Source of the DNA: Gyromitra esculenta
Taxonomy: Eukaryota > Ascomycota > Pezizomycetes > Pezizales > Discinaceae
Reading direction: 5' to 3'
NCBI GenBank assembly: GCA_038503075.1
Contig: JBCAML010000013.1
Location: 372,001 to 436,000, forward strand
Length of the DNA stretch: 64,000 bases
Of the stretch, positions 11,051 through 23,134 are shown one piece after another. Positions within the stretch are counted from its first letter, which is position 1. Each line of letters starts with the position of its first letter. A program made the position numbers and the translations under genes. Below the pieces are notes generated by a model. That model saw only the letters and a program-made list of their open reading frames with translations. It ran no database searches and was not told the origin of the DNA.

Positions 11051-13048
11051 ATGGCCTCGCCATCACCAACACCACCCTCCCTCTCTCCAACCCCCCATCC
11101 AGCCCACCTCCTCCACGGTCACCCCTCCTCTTCCTCGAACCCCAACGCCGCCGCGACCGCCCCCCAGAGCAAACGCGATAAACGCCGCCACGCTCTGTCC
11201 GAAAAACTCACTACTCTGACCACCTCTTTCCACAATCCTGCGAACCCTCGCGCGCGCGACACGCACTACCGCGCCCAGCTCGCGTCGTTACAGGCCGATA
11301 TACAGCTAGTCACAAAATGCGATGCTTCCGGACGGGATATGCGGCTGCTGGATGACTCGAGCGATACCATTCATAGGGAGGTTGAGGAGGCGCTGACCGG
11401 GATGGGACTGGGGGATTTGGTAGCTGGCGGACAAGGGGGCGCGAGAGGGAATCCGAAGGATGATCCAAGTGTCATGGGCGGAGCCGGGAGATGGTATGGT
11501 GACTTTTTGGAAAAGGTCAATCAGGGTATGGAGGAGCGGGATGCTCAGTTGACGTTGCTATACGTAAGTTTTCCTCGAATTTTGGCTTTTTAAGGCTCTA
11601 ATTAAGTGTCGAAGCAGAATCAATACCGGCATAAATCGGCTTCATTGGCTGCGCACCATACTCGCTCTATTTTCCATGCAAACGAGGAACACAAATCCCT
11701 TGCGTCAACCATCCAGGCCCGTCTTATGGCCCGTCTCAAGACACAGCTGAAGAAGCTTGCTGCGGAGAAGGAATCTAGCTCGTCGACAACTCTTTCATCT
11801 CTCAACTCCTTATCTACTTCGGCATATACAGATCTCTCGGAGACCAACGCGCTCCTTCTGCACCCATCGCAATTCGGCATTGTGCCTTCGATGGGTTCCC
11901 CAACTCGCCGTGGCGGAGATGACGACATGGAGAAAGAGACTGGACGCCGTAAGCCACGGCGTCGTGCTGGTGAGGTGGAGGAGTTACTATCATTCGGCGT
12001 GGGAATCAATTTTGACCCGCCATCAAGCAATGGGAAACGAAAACGGACAAATAGGTCTGCTGCAGCCAACCCTATTATCCCCACCACCACCACACCATCC
12101 TCGCGAGACCGTGATATAACCAATCCCGACAAAGACACCGACGACACCGCCACGCCCCTCGGTGCCCCCGTTACCGATACCTCACCCTCCGGCTCAGTCC
12201 ACAACTTCAATCCACCCCCCACCGAGCCAAACGGCGCCTCAAGCACTAATAACGTCTCCGCCCCCGCCTCGACCCATCAACCAACATCCTCCTCCTCAAC
12301 ATCAACCACCGAACACCAGCGCCGTTGTCGCGAAGAACTATTAAAAAAGGTTTACGCCCCCATCTACAGCTTCGATAAGCTTTTCACAGAAAAGGAGCTC
12401 CAACTCGCCGGAAACCAAGCCAGTCTCGCAACAGTCCGCTACTTCACCGAGCGCCAACACCTCCACTACGGTGATGAAGACTCCGACGCTGACGAAGGCG
12501 GCCTCGGTACTCGCACCCCGCTCGCTGTACCAGATCATGCAAACCACACCGGCGGCGAAGATGGCGGAGACGACGGAAACAGCAACGATACAGACGCTGC
12601 GGCCGCTGAGCTACTAAGTCGCGTTTATAGTGTAAATACACGTAGCAACCCGCCACGGGTACATGCAGCCGGCACTCGCGAGATCGAATCGTTAGTACTA
12701 GGAGGCGTACCGGGCATCGGCATGACGTACGTGAATAAAGCGGGTATTGCACCACCGCCACCAGGACTACGAAGCGAGGACGCGGAAAGCGATTTGGCAG
12801 CTATGAGGCGTGGGATTGTGAGTGGGGGGGCGGAAGAGAGGGTTAGGTCTACAAACGGAGTTGGTGCAGGGGTTGGGTTGGGGCTGGCGGGTATTGTTGG
12901 CATGGGCGGTTCCGGGTTTGGCTCGTTTAGTGGGTTTTCGGGGGAGGAGATGAGAAGAGGCGAGAGTTCTAGGGGAGATGGGAAAAGGACTGCTAGTAAT
13001 GCGGGCCTAGGGGCGGGAGGGGACGGGAAGAAGGTTAGGAGGGGTTAA
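11051..13048 (+). CDS. Sds3/Dep1-like subunit of Rpd3-type histone deacetylase complex
   Basis: The proposed CDS is join(11051..11563, 11618..13048), 647 residues. The 54-bp intron has donor GTAAGT, branch CTAAT and acceptor CAG. After a Pro/Ser-rich N-terminus comes KRDKRRHALSEKL and a predicted coiled coil (about 40-90: ARDTHYRAQLASLQADI). A second helical segment follows (about 150-220: EERDAQLTLLYNQYR, ARLMARLKTQLKKLA). Two later motifs, NALLLHPSQF (about 247) and PIYSFDKLFTEKEL (about 417), match filamentous-fungal proteins annotated as deacetylase complex subunit Sds3/Dep1. The C-terminal third is Gly/Ser-rich and likely disordered. Sds3 family members bind Sin3 and stabilise the Rpd3L complex in the nucleus. 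The family call rests on recalled motifs, not a search. No other complex member is nearby. Confidence 0.75.
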
Positions 13049-13425
13049 GAGTTGTGGCTGTGAAAAGGGCTTGTATAATGATGATTTTCTTTTTATCTTT
13101 CCTTTACTAGAGGTGGTTTTCTCACTTTCTTTCTTTCTATCCTGATGGGTTGGTATTATAGTTTTTTTTTTTATAACTCCCTTTTACCTTGTTTTTACTT
13201 TCTTTCGAGCTTCTTTTCTTGGGAGCTAGGTTTGATAGCTTGGGGTTTTTCTAACGTTCTGTTACGGGTTTGGGAGGAGTGTGTCCTTTTTTTTTTTCCT
13301 AACCTTCACCCTATTTCTTCCTCATAGCTATGGTTCTTCTTCTACTTCTACTTCTATTGTATTTATTCGCGTTATCAATTGATTTGTGTTTACCTGGTCT
13401 TTTTTTTCCCCAGCATACGCAGATT

Positions 13426-13462
13426 GGGTGTGGGTTGTGGGTTGTGGGTTGTGGGGATGGGG
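13426..13462 (+). other. Six-tract G-quadruplex candidate
   Basis: Six G runs of 3-4 bases are separated by loops TGT, TTGT, TTGT, TTGT and AT. The unit GGGTTGT recurs. It lies 380 bases after the stop of the Sds3-like gene, on the sense strand. Confidence 0.7.
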
Positions 13463-14458
13463 AAATGGTATGTGTTGCCTAGAGCTAGAAGTTGCTACAT
13501 ATATACACTTATGCTTTAATTTACGACTAGCTAGTATACGACACTGCGCTGCACATGGTTTTATGCGCTTTTATATCATAGCAGTTATAGATACTCTGGG
13601 ATTGTATTCCTTCTTTCTTTCATGTGGATTGTTTATCCGTGGGATCAGAGCTAGTACATACTTTCCTGCAATTGGGGTTCTATAGTTGTGTAGGTTAGGT
13701 GTTGATGGAATCTAGTATATTCCCTTTAGGGTCTTTAGTCACGGCATTCAACTAGAAAATAGAATCTAGTACGCACACATACGCACACACCAACCACCAC
13801 CACTGTTTTGGTGCTGTTGAGGACTGTTTACTCGAGTGTATTAGTGAGGTTTCTCACGACCTATGTACAGTAGTAAGCAAGCAAGCTGGGATCTGGGAAA
13901 AGGAGGCCGCTTTTCTTCGCGCTTCAGCTCTGCTTTATTAATATTACTGGCTCTTGCGGAAAAGTAGGCTCGAGCGTAGAGCGTAGAGCGGTGGGAAGTT
14001 CCTAGCTATAGCTCGTAGGTATGGTGTGCACCGTATACATAAGTTTACGTGTACTAAATTCAAATCAAGGGTTTTTTTTTGTTCTCGCTATAACTTCGGT
14101 TGCGTGTGGTGTTCTTATACAATGAAACAGTGATCTAGCAAAAAGGGAAAGAGAAAAAAAAAACTGAATTCAAGTCAATCAGGTAATCTATTTTGGAAAA
14201 AAAAAAAAAAGAGCAGGAAGGGAGGATTTTGGTTGAAACGGTATAGTTTAGTTTGGAGTTGGAGTGTTTTGGGAATGCGGTTTTAGTTTTTTTGGGGGGG
14301 ATTCTGTTTTAGTTTTATGAGTTTTAGTTTTCTTCGGAGCTTTTGAGAGTACCATAACCTCCGGGGTTGAATGTATGTACAACAAGTCAATCGGGTATTG
14401 TTGTGATATTGGGGCGCGTAGGGAGGAATAGAAGACTCGATTGCTTGCATTGCTTAGG

Positions 14459-14478
14459 CTTGCTTGCTTGCTTGCTTG
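14459..14478. repeat. (CTTG)n microsatellite
   Basis: Four to five tandem CTTG units in gene-free DNA. Confidence 0.75.
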
Positions 14479-16549
14479 AGGTAGGCATACGACCCCTATC
14501 TAAATAGCTCTCTCTCGGGCGCTCGAGTGCCCGTGTGCTCGGGTACCTGTCTCTCAATCATTTCCGACTCCGAAGCCACACCCGTGGAGGCACCCCGTAT
14601 TAGGAAGCTTCTCCAACAGGTATCCTCCTTGACCACGCGAGTGATACTCAGTGACTTAAATTCCCAAATGACTCGTCCGATATATAGATAGTAACTGAAT
14701 CAAAAAGCCACAGATTGAGGACACGGGGGGCCCGGGGGGGCCTTAAACAGTCTAATAAAAAAAAACTCATTACTATACTTATTTATTAATCTACATACCA
14801 ACACGTTAATTCGGGTTGGATGCGTGTACGAACAATCTATCTATCTAACTCGTTATTTCTCGCAATCTACATATATATAGCAACACATTGCTACGCTTGG
14901 CGTATTTCTCATCCTGAATGTATATATTTACAGTACAGCAACGTACCCTTTCGGCCCGTTGGTATCCGAAACCCCCCCGCTTGAAACCGATGACGGATGG
15001 CGCCGGCAGCCTCCGAAGTAAAGAGAAACCCCCCCCAGAGGTTGTAATATTGCGGTAACCGGCGAGCCCGATATGATCAGGGAACTATAAGGTGTGTTTG
15101 GATTGGCTGGCGGTGTTGATAGTAGCGGATGAGAAGGGCGGGTAGCTTCAAAACTCAGCTATTGGCCTTCAAGCGGTGAATACGGTTTAGTCATGGGATG
15201 TAGCTCTTTTTAGTTATAAGTGTGTGCTTGGGGGGGTTAAAAATCTGCTTTTCTATCTACTTTTTTCATTCTTCCTATGTTGCGAGTAAAATCATGATTA
15301 ATCACTCGGTTTACAAATATACACCTGGTTTTTCCCTCCTCTCATCAATCTAGTATCGATGTTTTAGTTATAGCGGATCTATAGAGTTAGTCAATAACAA
15401 TATAGCAAGATTATACTAAAAAAAAACCCCCCCAAATGGTAGGGGAAAGCTTTTCTGTAAACATAGAAAGAGATCCGAGAAGCTGCTGGAGTTGTATACA
15501 GTAGTCAGCAGTCTCGTAAGAAATAAATAGCCTCCAGGTTATTAAACGGGATCAAATTGCCAATTCTAACCTCCCGGACGATAGACCGTGTGCAAAATTT
15601 GACTAATTTTATTACGCTGAATACGGAAACTCTTGCCTGTGGCGGATTTTCTCCAGGGATCTGCTTAAGCCGTGAATGTCGCCCAACGTCAAAAAAAAAA
15701 AAAAAAGCTTATCTCTCACAATCTGTCATCCCTCTTGACAGCTATTATCACGACCCAATGGGAAAGTGTCCATGACGCGTATCGGAACCCACAGGAATCT
15801 AGAAATGTATAGTAATCCTGATTACGTGCCCTTTTTTCTCCATGATCTTGGTTTTTGATAAGAGGACTAGACATGAGAGTACAGCGTACGGCAAAAAAAG
15901 ATCGAGAGATCAGGGCCTACCGACAGGGCTCTGTGGCCAATCCAACTGCTAGAATCTTCCTCAAGGAAACTCTGGGGAGCCAATAACAGCCCCGAATACC
16001 AAGTCTCAGGTTTTTCGACCTTTTTTGTCGTATGCTGTATAGCTCCAAAAATAGTCTCCACGGTATGATCGCTATCTGGCATATCTTCCCCGATACTGTG
16101 TGTAAATTCCGATCTCTTTTGAAATGCCATCCTTGCTATATCGAGACGTGCTAGTGAGATTTAAGATAGAGAGAAATCCCTCCGCGGAAGCACATCTCGG
16201 TTTTGTGGGACGAAGGAAGTTTGGGGATAGTGCTCAATTAAATTAGTTTGGGGGAAATGATAAAATAAATAAATAAATAAACTTTGGGTCCTCTAATTTC
16301 TACAAGATCCACAATTGTGGGCGTGCGTAACGATAAAAAAATTTCTTTTTATCCTGGTTCTATCAAAAATTTCAACAAACATGCCAAAAAGAAAAACGAC
16401 AGCTCTTAAATTCCTCCAGTACTCCGATTCCGGTCCGAACACCATGCCACAGAAAGACCACAAATGAACCTAAAAGGGTTTGAAAATAACTAAATGGTAA
16501 AAAAAAAGGGTATATACGTGTATGGAAAGTACCAGCGTGTATTTCATTA

Positions 16550-19500
16550 TTATCTGTACTCCAGCTGCTCCTCCGACTTGAACTTAAACGGCGCTCCTCC
16601 AGGAACCAACTCATCATAGCCAAACGATCCGGTCCTGACTCTCTTAAGCGGCATTTCCTCTTCATCAGATTCGTAGTACTCGTTTTCATATTCATCCTCG
16701 TCCGATGTCGTTTCTGAGTGTGGTTTCCTCTGAGTGCTGCCACTTTCATCGTCTTCATTGTGGTCGAATGTAAAGTCATCTAGCTGAAATGTCCATGTAC
16801 GTTTGCCGTTGGCGAGACCGCATGCGTCCAAAATTTCATGCCTATCCAAGTAGACCGCCTCGAGGTCATCGAAAAGTAGCCAAAGACCTTGTTCTGGCAA
16901 GACCTCTTCCCACACGAACCAATTTCGGAGCCGATGTTTCAGTTTTTCAGCGTGCGATGCGAGTTTCCCCAACCAGCGACTATTATTATCATTACTACTG
17001 CTTTCACAGTTTTTGTATCCCATCACAGTATTTCGTTTGGCAGCCAAGTCCCAGACAAACATCTTCCCAGGTCTGCAGGCGGCGAAGTAGCGGCCGTCTG
17101 TGCTTCCTGCTATGCCATGCCAAAAACACATGACTTGGTTCGGTGTTCTAACCCACCATCCCGCACGCTCGTTATTGGTATTCCAGTTCCCCCTATTGCT
17201 GCAGCTAGCTGCCGTTTCCTTCTCCCCCTGATCTTCATCCCAATAAAAGTCATCCAGCACTCTAAACGGGTCAGCTAGTCCGGCGTCATTTCTTTCCGCG
17301 TTGAAAACACTATTACTATAATTGGGTACATCGGTGGCATTTAAATCCCATACCCAATTGCAGTAGTCGTGACTCCCAGAGACGATTTTGTCGTCAGTGA
17401 GAATGAAACTGTCTTCGTGGATGCGCGTGCATCTGTTACCAGCACCCATAGACTCGTCGGGGCCCATGTAATTGTACAAATGACTCATCTTTTTGTGACG
17501 CATTTCGTTGTATCTAATCGACATGTCGTGGTGGCGATGGTCCCAGTAGAGATTCGGAAATCGGAGAATCTGTATGGTGTTGCCAGTATTTAGGTCAAGG
17601 ATTTGAAACTGGCGGTCAACGAGTTCTTCGTTTGAAGCAGTAGTTCGTACGTTCCAACGAATCAAGGCGACGGCTTTTGTCGAGTTGAGCTTGATATTGC
17701 AAATCACGTAATGAAGGTGAAGGGATGGCTGAAAGTCGCTTACTTTCTCGTATTCAAATTCTCTTCGCCAGCGGAATACTGTGGCTGGTCCAGAGCCTCC
17801 GGTATCTAATGGTATGGGATCTGTTGCCCTCATTTTCCCTCTTCGCTTCTCGCTCATAGTTTCCTCGCTACTCGTGCTTGTAGCTTTCAATGGTTGACAA
17901 CCAGGATACCCGAAAGACTGCACGCAGAAAAGCCTCGAATCCTCAGGCGGGTCAAGCAGGAGCTCAATACTAGAGTCATCGCGATCACGATGAGTAAATA
18001 TATTGAAAACCAGCCAGCCATCTTTGCTTGTACACCTAGCTACCGATGCTTTCGGATCAGTTTCGTATTCTTCGACACAACGCAGATCCCAAGTGACAGC
18101 TTCTTTCACCGCTGGTTTCGGGTGAGGGCGTCTGGCCTGAGGGCTTATATCGGATAGAGCTGGGGATGATAGATCTCGCCCCTTGTAGACCTTTACAAGT
18201 TGAAACCGTTCGCCCTCAACCTCAAATATATCGGGTGGGAAATACCCCAGCCCTCGCTCGCTCCTCTTAAGCCTACTTGGTAGCCTTGCTGGTTTCTTTC
18301 CAAACCGGCCATATTCATCAAGAGTGATGAAATAGTCTGCTCCACCTCTCAAACTCAGACTGAGGGTATACTCGCCCCTCTTTTCATCGTAGGTGACATT
18401 AAAAAGGTCAGGCCCAGGTTGGACACAAACCATAAGCAGTTTTCTCTTGTCTTCGGTAGCCTGTCTTTCTGGCATATGCCTTGTCCTTTCATCCCTCCAC
18501 AGAGATGCAGGAATACATCCTTTACTGCCCCCAAAGCTTTCGACACCACCTTTACCGCCCCCCTTCTGTCTAAAAAGCCCATTCTCGCTCCTCATGAATA
18601 CCCCCACTAGGTTTCTCCAGCTTGTCTGGTGTGTAATCTCCCGACCTTGAACATCCGCTAAATTCTCTGGTAACCAATCCCAGCACCACCGAGCAGCAGA
18701 TCGCCAAAATGTTTCGTCAATAAAGCGGTCCAGCAGTATGTCGTTGAACTGGCGGCAGGTGAGAGCGATATATAACAGCGTCTTGGCACGGTATATCCGC
18801 AACGAATCTGAAAGTCTTGGCGCGTCGTCATGGCTAGTGCTGCTCGTGCTTAACTCTGGCGCCTGTGGTGTAGGAGACGGAAGTAGGGACACATGATCTT
18901 GTGAAGAAGAGCAGTTTTGTGACGAGAAATAACTGTTTGCTGTTGCCCTGCGGGGTAGATGGCCCCCAATCGACGGGGTGGATTTCTGCTTGTGCTCGCA
19001 TTTTGCAAACTTGATTGGTGACAAGTATGCAAATTCGAATATCAGAAGCAATAGTTCGACTGGTAGATCCTGAAGAAATATCCTTTGATCCTCCTTCGGC
19101 TGGTCTTGCACGACGCACTGAGGACATCGGGCACTAGACGATCCCCGACGCCTCTTTTTGGAAAGCGTGCGACGAACAAAGCTGCCATTTGCTTCACTTG
19201 TATTATGAGAGGCTGAGGGCTGTGGTGAGGTACTGTGGATTGATCGTTGGGGGAATGAGGAGGATTCAGGCACTAGCAAATTGGGCTGGTCGCTTCCTAC
19301 AGATGCCCAAAACACATCTGGGCCATGACCCTTATGACCTTCCTGGCTTGGCAGAAATTCGTTACGCCACATACTTCTGCCTGCGGTAATTTCACCATCG
19401 GTATAACGCCGTTGTGGGTGATCTGCCGGTGGTTGCGGGTCCTTAGAAGCCTCTTTTTTGGTTGGTGAAATGTTTTGACGAAAGTCCGATTCAAGTTCTG

Positions 19501-20116
19501 CAAATACGGGATCAGATACTGGGCTGCGAAAAAGGGCAATAGTTCACGAAAGCAACTAACCTATCCAAGGGACTCTTAAGTCTAAGCCTAAGCCTAAATC
19601 CATATCCATATCCATTTCAACTGTATCCCCCCTACAGCCAGTTAATTAACACGTTATCAACTACAGATAATAGTGCAAACACTACCTGTCACCACTAGAG
19701 AATGGTGGAAACATCATCTCATCAGACTTATAATCTCCGTCGTCTTCTTCTTCCACGACAGCTCCTAGATTAAGGATCGGAATCGTCCGGCCAATTGTGC
19801 CATCGTTCAAATCCATCTGTGAAAATGGAGCAGATGGTGAAATCGGTGGCATCAAGTCCATGGGATACTGATTTTCGATAGAGAGAGATCTCCTATTGGA
19901 GAACTTGATAGGTCTAGGTGATACATCCCCGAAGTATGGTGGTGAAGCGCCATCGCTGGATATTGACACTGTATCATGATCGCGCACCATGCTAAATCCT
20001 ACGGAATCGGATGTATGATCTTCTCCAGAATCATCCCCCAGGGTCGGATCAGATCGTGGGGGATTAGAGTGCATGGCCCGAGCCCCTTGCACCATTTCAC
20101 CGGAAAGGCGCTGCAT
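16550..20116 (-). CDS. F-box protein with interrupted F-box and acidic tail
   Basis: The proposed CDS is complement(join(16550..19523, 19686..20116)), 1134 residues. The 162-bp intron joins a phase-2 exon end to acceptor TTCGCAG with the frame intact across the junction. The N-terminal 280 residues are Ser/Pro-rich, with a CPQC pair and a basic KKRRRG patch. An F-box begins at about 292 (FLQDLPVELLLLIFEF), is interrupted by about 80 low-complexity residues, and resumes at about 394 (LYIALTCRQFNDILLDRF). The long middle part has beta-rich stretches such as VWDLNATD and FVWDLAAK that recall WD-type blades, but no clear repeat array. The C-terminus is acidic (SDEDEYENEYY). F-box proteins link substrates to Skp1-cullin ubiquitin ligases; the substrate is unknown. 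The start is uncertain: the frame stays open upstream of 20116 to a possible acceptor near 20170, so an extra 5' exon may exist. Confidence 0.8.
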
Positions 20117-23012
20117 TGGGTCCCATCTATGTGCGTAGATTGTCTGATTCAAGAGGATATACGAACTATAGGTACACGCTATGAGGAGAATCGGGTCAAT
20201 TAAGTAAGTACACTTATCACCAAACGTACACGAAAAAAAGAGCGCTTTTTATCAGAAAAGGAGCCTGATTTTGTGGGCTGTCAGAATCAATGCGACGCCT
20301 TGTTGTTCCCCAGGGCGAAGTTTTGAAGGTGACGATGTCTACTCAAGCTCTCGTCCGAGATTGGCTTGGCACTAGCAAGAGGAGAACACGAAATGCAAGA
20401 GGCCGCGACGAAAGTATAGCAGCTCGGTAGGCGGCGCAGTTATGGCGATTCCAGGTAGAGTATGGATCGAGAGTTAGAAGACTCAAGTTCTAATGGGTTT
20501 CGGCGCTGGTCTAGGGTTACTTGTGGGTCCGATGTCAGCTTTTCTCCACGTCATATCACACCAAAGCCACTGGTGTTTGCCTTTGGTGGAAATCAGGATC
20601 ACCTACGCTGAGGGTCTTTTCTCTGTTAGATGCTGGTGTGTCGCATGAAGCTGTGAGCGAGTTGGAGAAGGAAGCATGCAAGCTCTCGTTTAGCGCGATA
20701 CCTGGGCGTCGAAGAGACAGATGCGAGAGGAACCAAGATGAGTACGGATGGCGATTGTGGAGAGCCCCAGAATCCCAGAGGCCAAGATGCTAGGGCTGTG
20801 CGGGGAGTCCTACATGTATCGCTCGTGTTACAATGCACGAAATTAATTCGCCAGCCTCTACGAGTTAGTTATGGCACTCGTAACGACGTGACGGAGACAC
20901 AATCGGCAAGTGGGTAACACTTTCCAGAAGCACCATCGAAATCTTAGTTATCGTAATGGCTAAACCGGTAACATTTTTACACCAAGAATCTGTATTAGAT
21001 TTTAGGTATATATAATGCACATATGATAAGCTCAGTTCCTTTACTAGAACTATATTCTAACCCAATTTAACGCCGGTATTGGGGGCTACCTAACGTGCCA
21101 CAGCCGTCAGCAAGGGTATAAAGTCCAATAGCCACCTTACCCTACTATTATGTAGTACACGAAAATGTGATGGATTGCACTTCTGACCATGGTAAGCTAT
21201 TTATCAAGTATAAGTTCATATCATGGGATATAGGATTAGAGCCATCATTTGTCCACCAATGCCCTATCCGCGATCGGCTATCTCTAATACGAGAAGAGTG
21301 GTTAACTAGAGTACTGGTATCATGTACCATGGCCAGATAACTAATCCAGTTTTCGAAGCTCAATACCAAAACACGTGAGCGGTAAAAACAAATAAACAAT
21401 AATATCACAAGCGTGGGAATACCCTGGACGCAGCGGGAACGATAAATTATTACGCATGCATCCGCTGGTCTTATCGCCAGCCAAGGTTTATTACGTGCTA
21501 GATGAAAGGGATGGGGTTCCTGCCAGCGATCGCATCACAAGTAAACCGTTAGAGCGGCTGCCAAACGGTCACCATGCAACCAAAGGGCTGAAGTGATGAG
21601 TCTTGATCAATTACAATTGAGCTATTTTGTGTGGTCGATATGGCTGCAGCAACGCTTGCTCTTTTAGCTCACTTCGTCTCACAGCAGAGCGTTAGAGATG
21701 ATCGATATAATCAGGAATTTCATAATAAAGAGCCAAGAACACGGTCTCTGATCTCGGAAAGCGAAACCGTCCCAACCACAGCTCGAGACCTGCCACGCCA
21801 TCTAGGACTTAATCGCCCCGTCGATATAACTGCCGCTTGGTTTGGGTTCTACTTTATGTGGTAAGGTACTAGACGGAACCCCCTTCGCTTGTATTTAAGG
21901 TATTTCGTTAGCACGCGTACGGCAACACTTATATAAAGAACATCTCCAGTCTATCCATTTACTTGGACATGGTTTCTTCGTGCCATAATCGAGATTTTTT
22001 CACCCTAGATTGAGAAACTCTAATCAAGTTTTAGGTGATCTATTCGCGTTATCCAGTAAAAAAACGGGTTTGTCGATATCGGGTGATGACTTGCCCATCA
22101 TCAAATCTTCATGGTCTAAAAGCCATCGCGGTGCTGGTGCCTTGTGCAGATGCAAATGTCTTAAAAGACACGAGGTTACATGTAAGGCTTTCGATCATGT
22201 CCACATGCGGAAATTATTTTATTCGATCCCCAAAATCCCAATCCTAGGGGATGTTTATGCCAATATAAGCTTAGTTGGTATCGTAACCTACAAATAAAGA
22301 CTTTTATATAATACTCAGGTAATTTAAATAAGTATATTTTTTACTATCCGCCATATTAGCAACACATACACAAAGGCTGCGGTACATCACCAGTATAACC
22401 TACTACTTTCTCTGTTTACATATTATATCACATCCCCATTTCTTAAGGTAAGCAATCGTCGCCCCGAAGACAACAAACCCTAGGCTTACTTATTTGTGGG
22501 GGGCTGTAAGTTGAGTATTCACTCCAACCAAAATTTAAAAAAACATCGATCTCTCAGCCTCACGTATAAGTAGTTGTCGGTTTGTAAAAGGACTGAAATA
22601 GTAGCCAGGGCACCCCTCAACAAGCATATTATTAGGGGCAGAGAAGTTGGTTGAAACAAAAAGTGGATGCGATTAGATGCGAGCTACTCCACTCGATAGC
22701 GGAGGCAAGTGTTGAATAAATTGGATCTATAACAGCTCATATTTAAATGAGAACTGAACTCCATCCTTGGTTTCACTGGCGTACATCTGCGCAATGCACG
22801 ATAAAAAGAAAAAGGACGATAGAGACAACATTGTTATTCCAGCCCCCCAATATCACGGGCCGAAACGGGGCTCCTGGGTCAATACACAGCCCTGAACAGA
22901 CGCACAGCGACAGGTAGGTAGAGCCAATCCCAGTTTCGTCAAGGATAGAGTCGTCAGCCTGTCTGTTGCAACCGGGTGACTTTTACTTCCTCCTGTATTA
23001 GAGAATTTACTA

Positions 23013-23134
23013 CTTGTATTTGACTGGCGTTTTTAGAATGAGTTAAGTCCGCATACCTACAAAATTGTATCGAATCTGTGATTTTATATGGGAAGCATAG
23101 GCAGCCCGTTTTAAAAACGTCAGTCAAATACGAG
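23013..23134. mobile_element. MITE, 122 bp, CTYGTATTTGAC termini (family 3, copy 1)
   Basis: The left end CTTGTATTTGACTGGCG and the reverse-complemented right end CTCGTATTTGACTGACG match over about 28 bases. TA flanks both ends (23011-23012 and 23135-23136). A second copy lies at 38761-38883. The two also share the internal TTTTATATGGGA and AGCCCGTTTTAAAAACG segments in the same order. It is non-coding. Confidence 0.85.

Larger units (their letters stand above)
13049..16549. other. 3.5-kb gene-free region rich in homopolymers
   Basis: No credible gene on either strand. The region holds long T and A runs (13160, 13290, 14195), a G-tract cluster at 13426-13462, a CTTG tetranucleotide repeat at about 14459-14478, a G/C homopolymer patch near 14725-14742 and an AAAT repeat near 16262-16282. 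It probably includes the 3' untranslated regions of both convergent neighbours. Confidence 0.6.
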
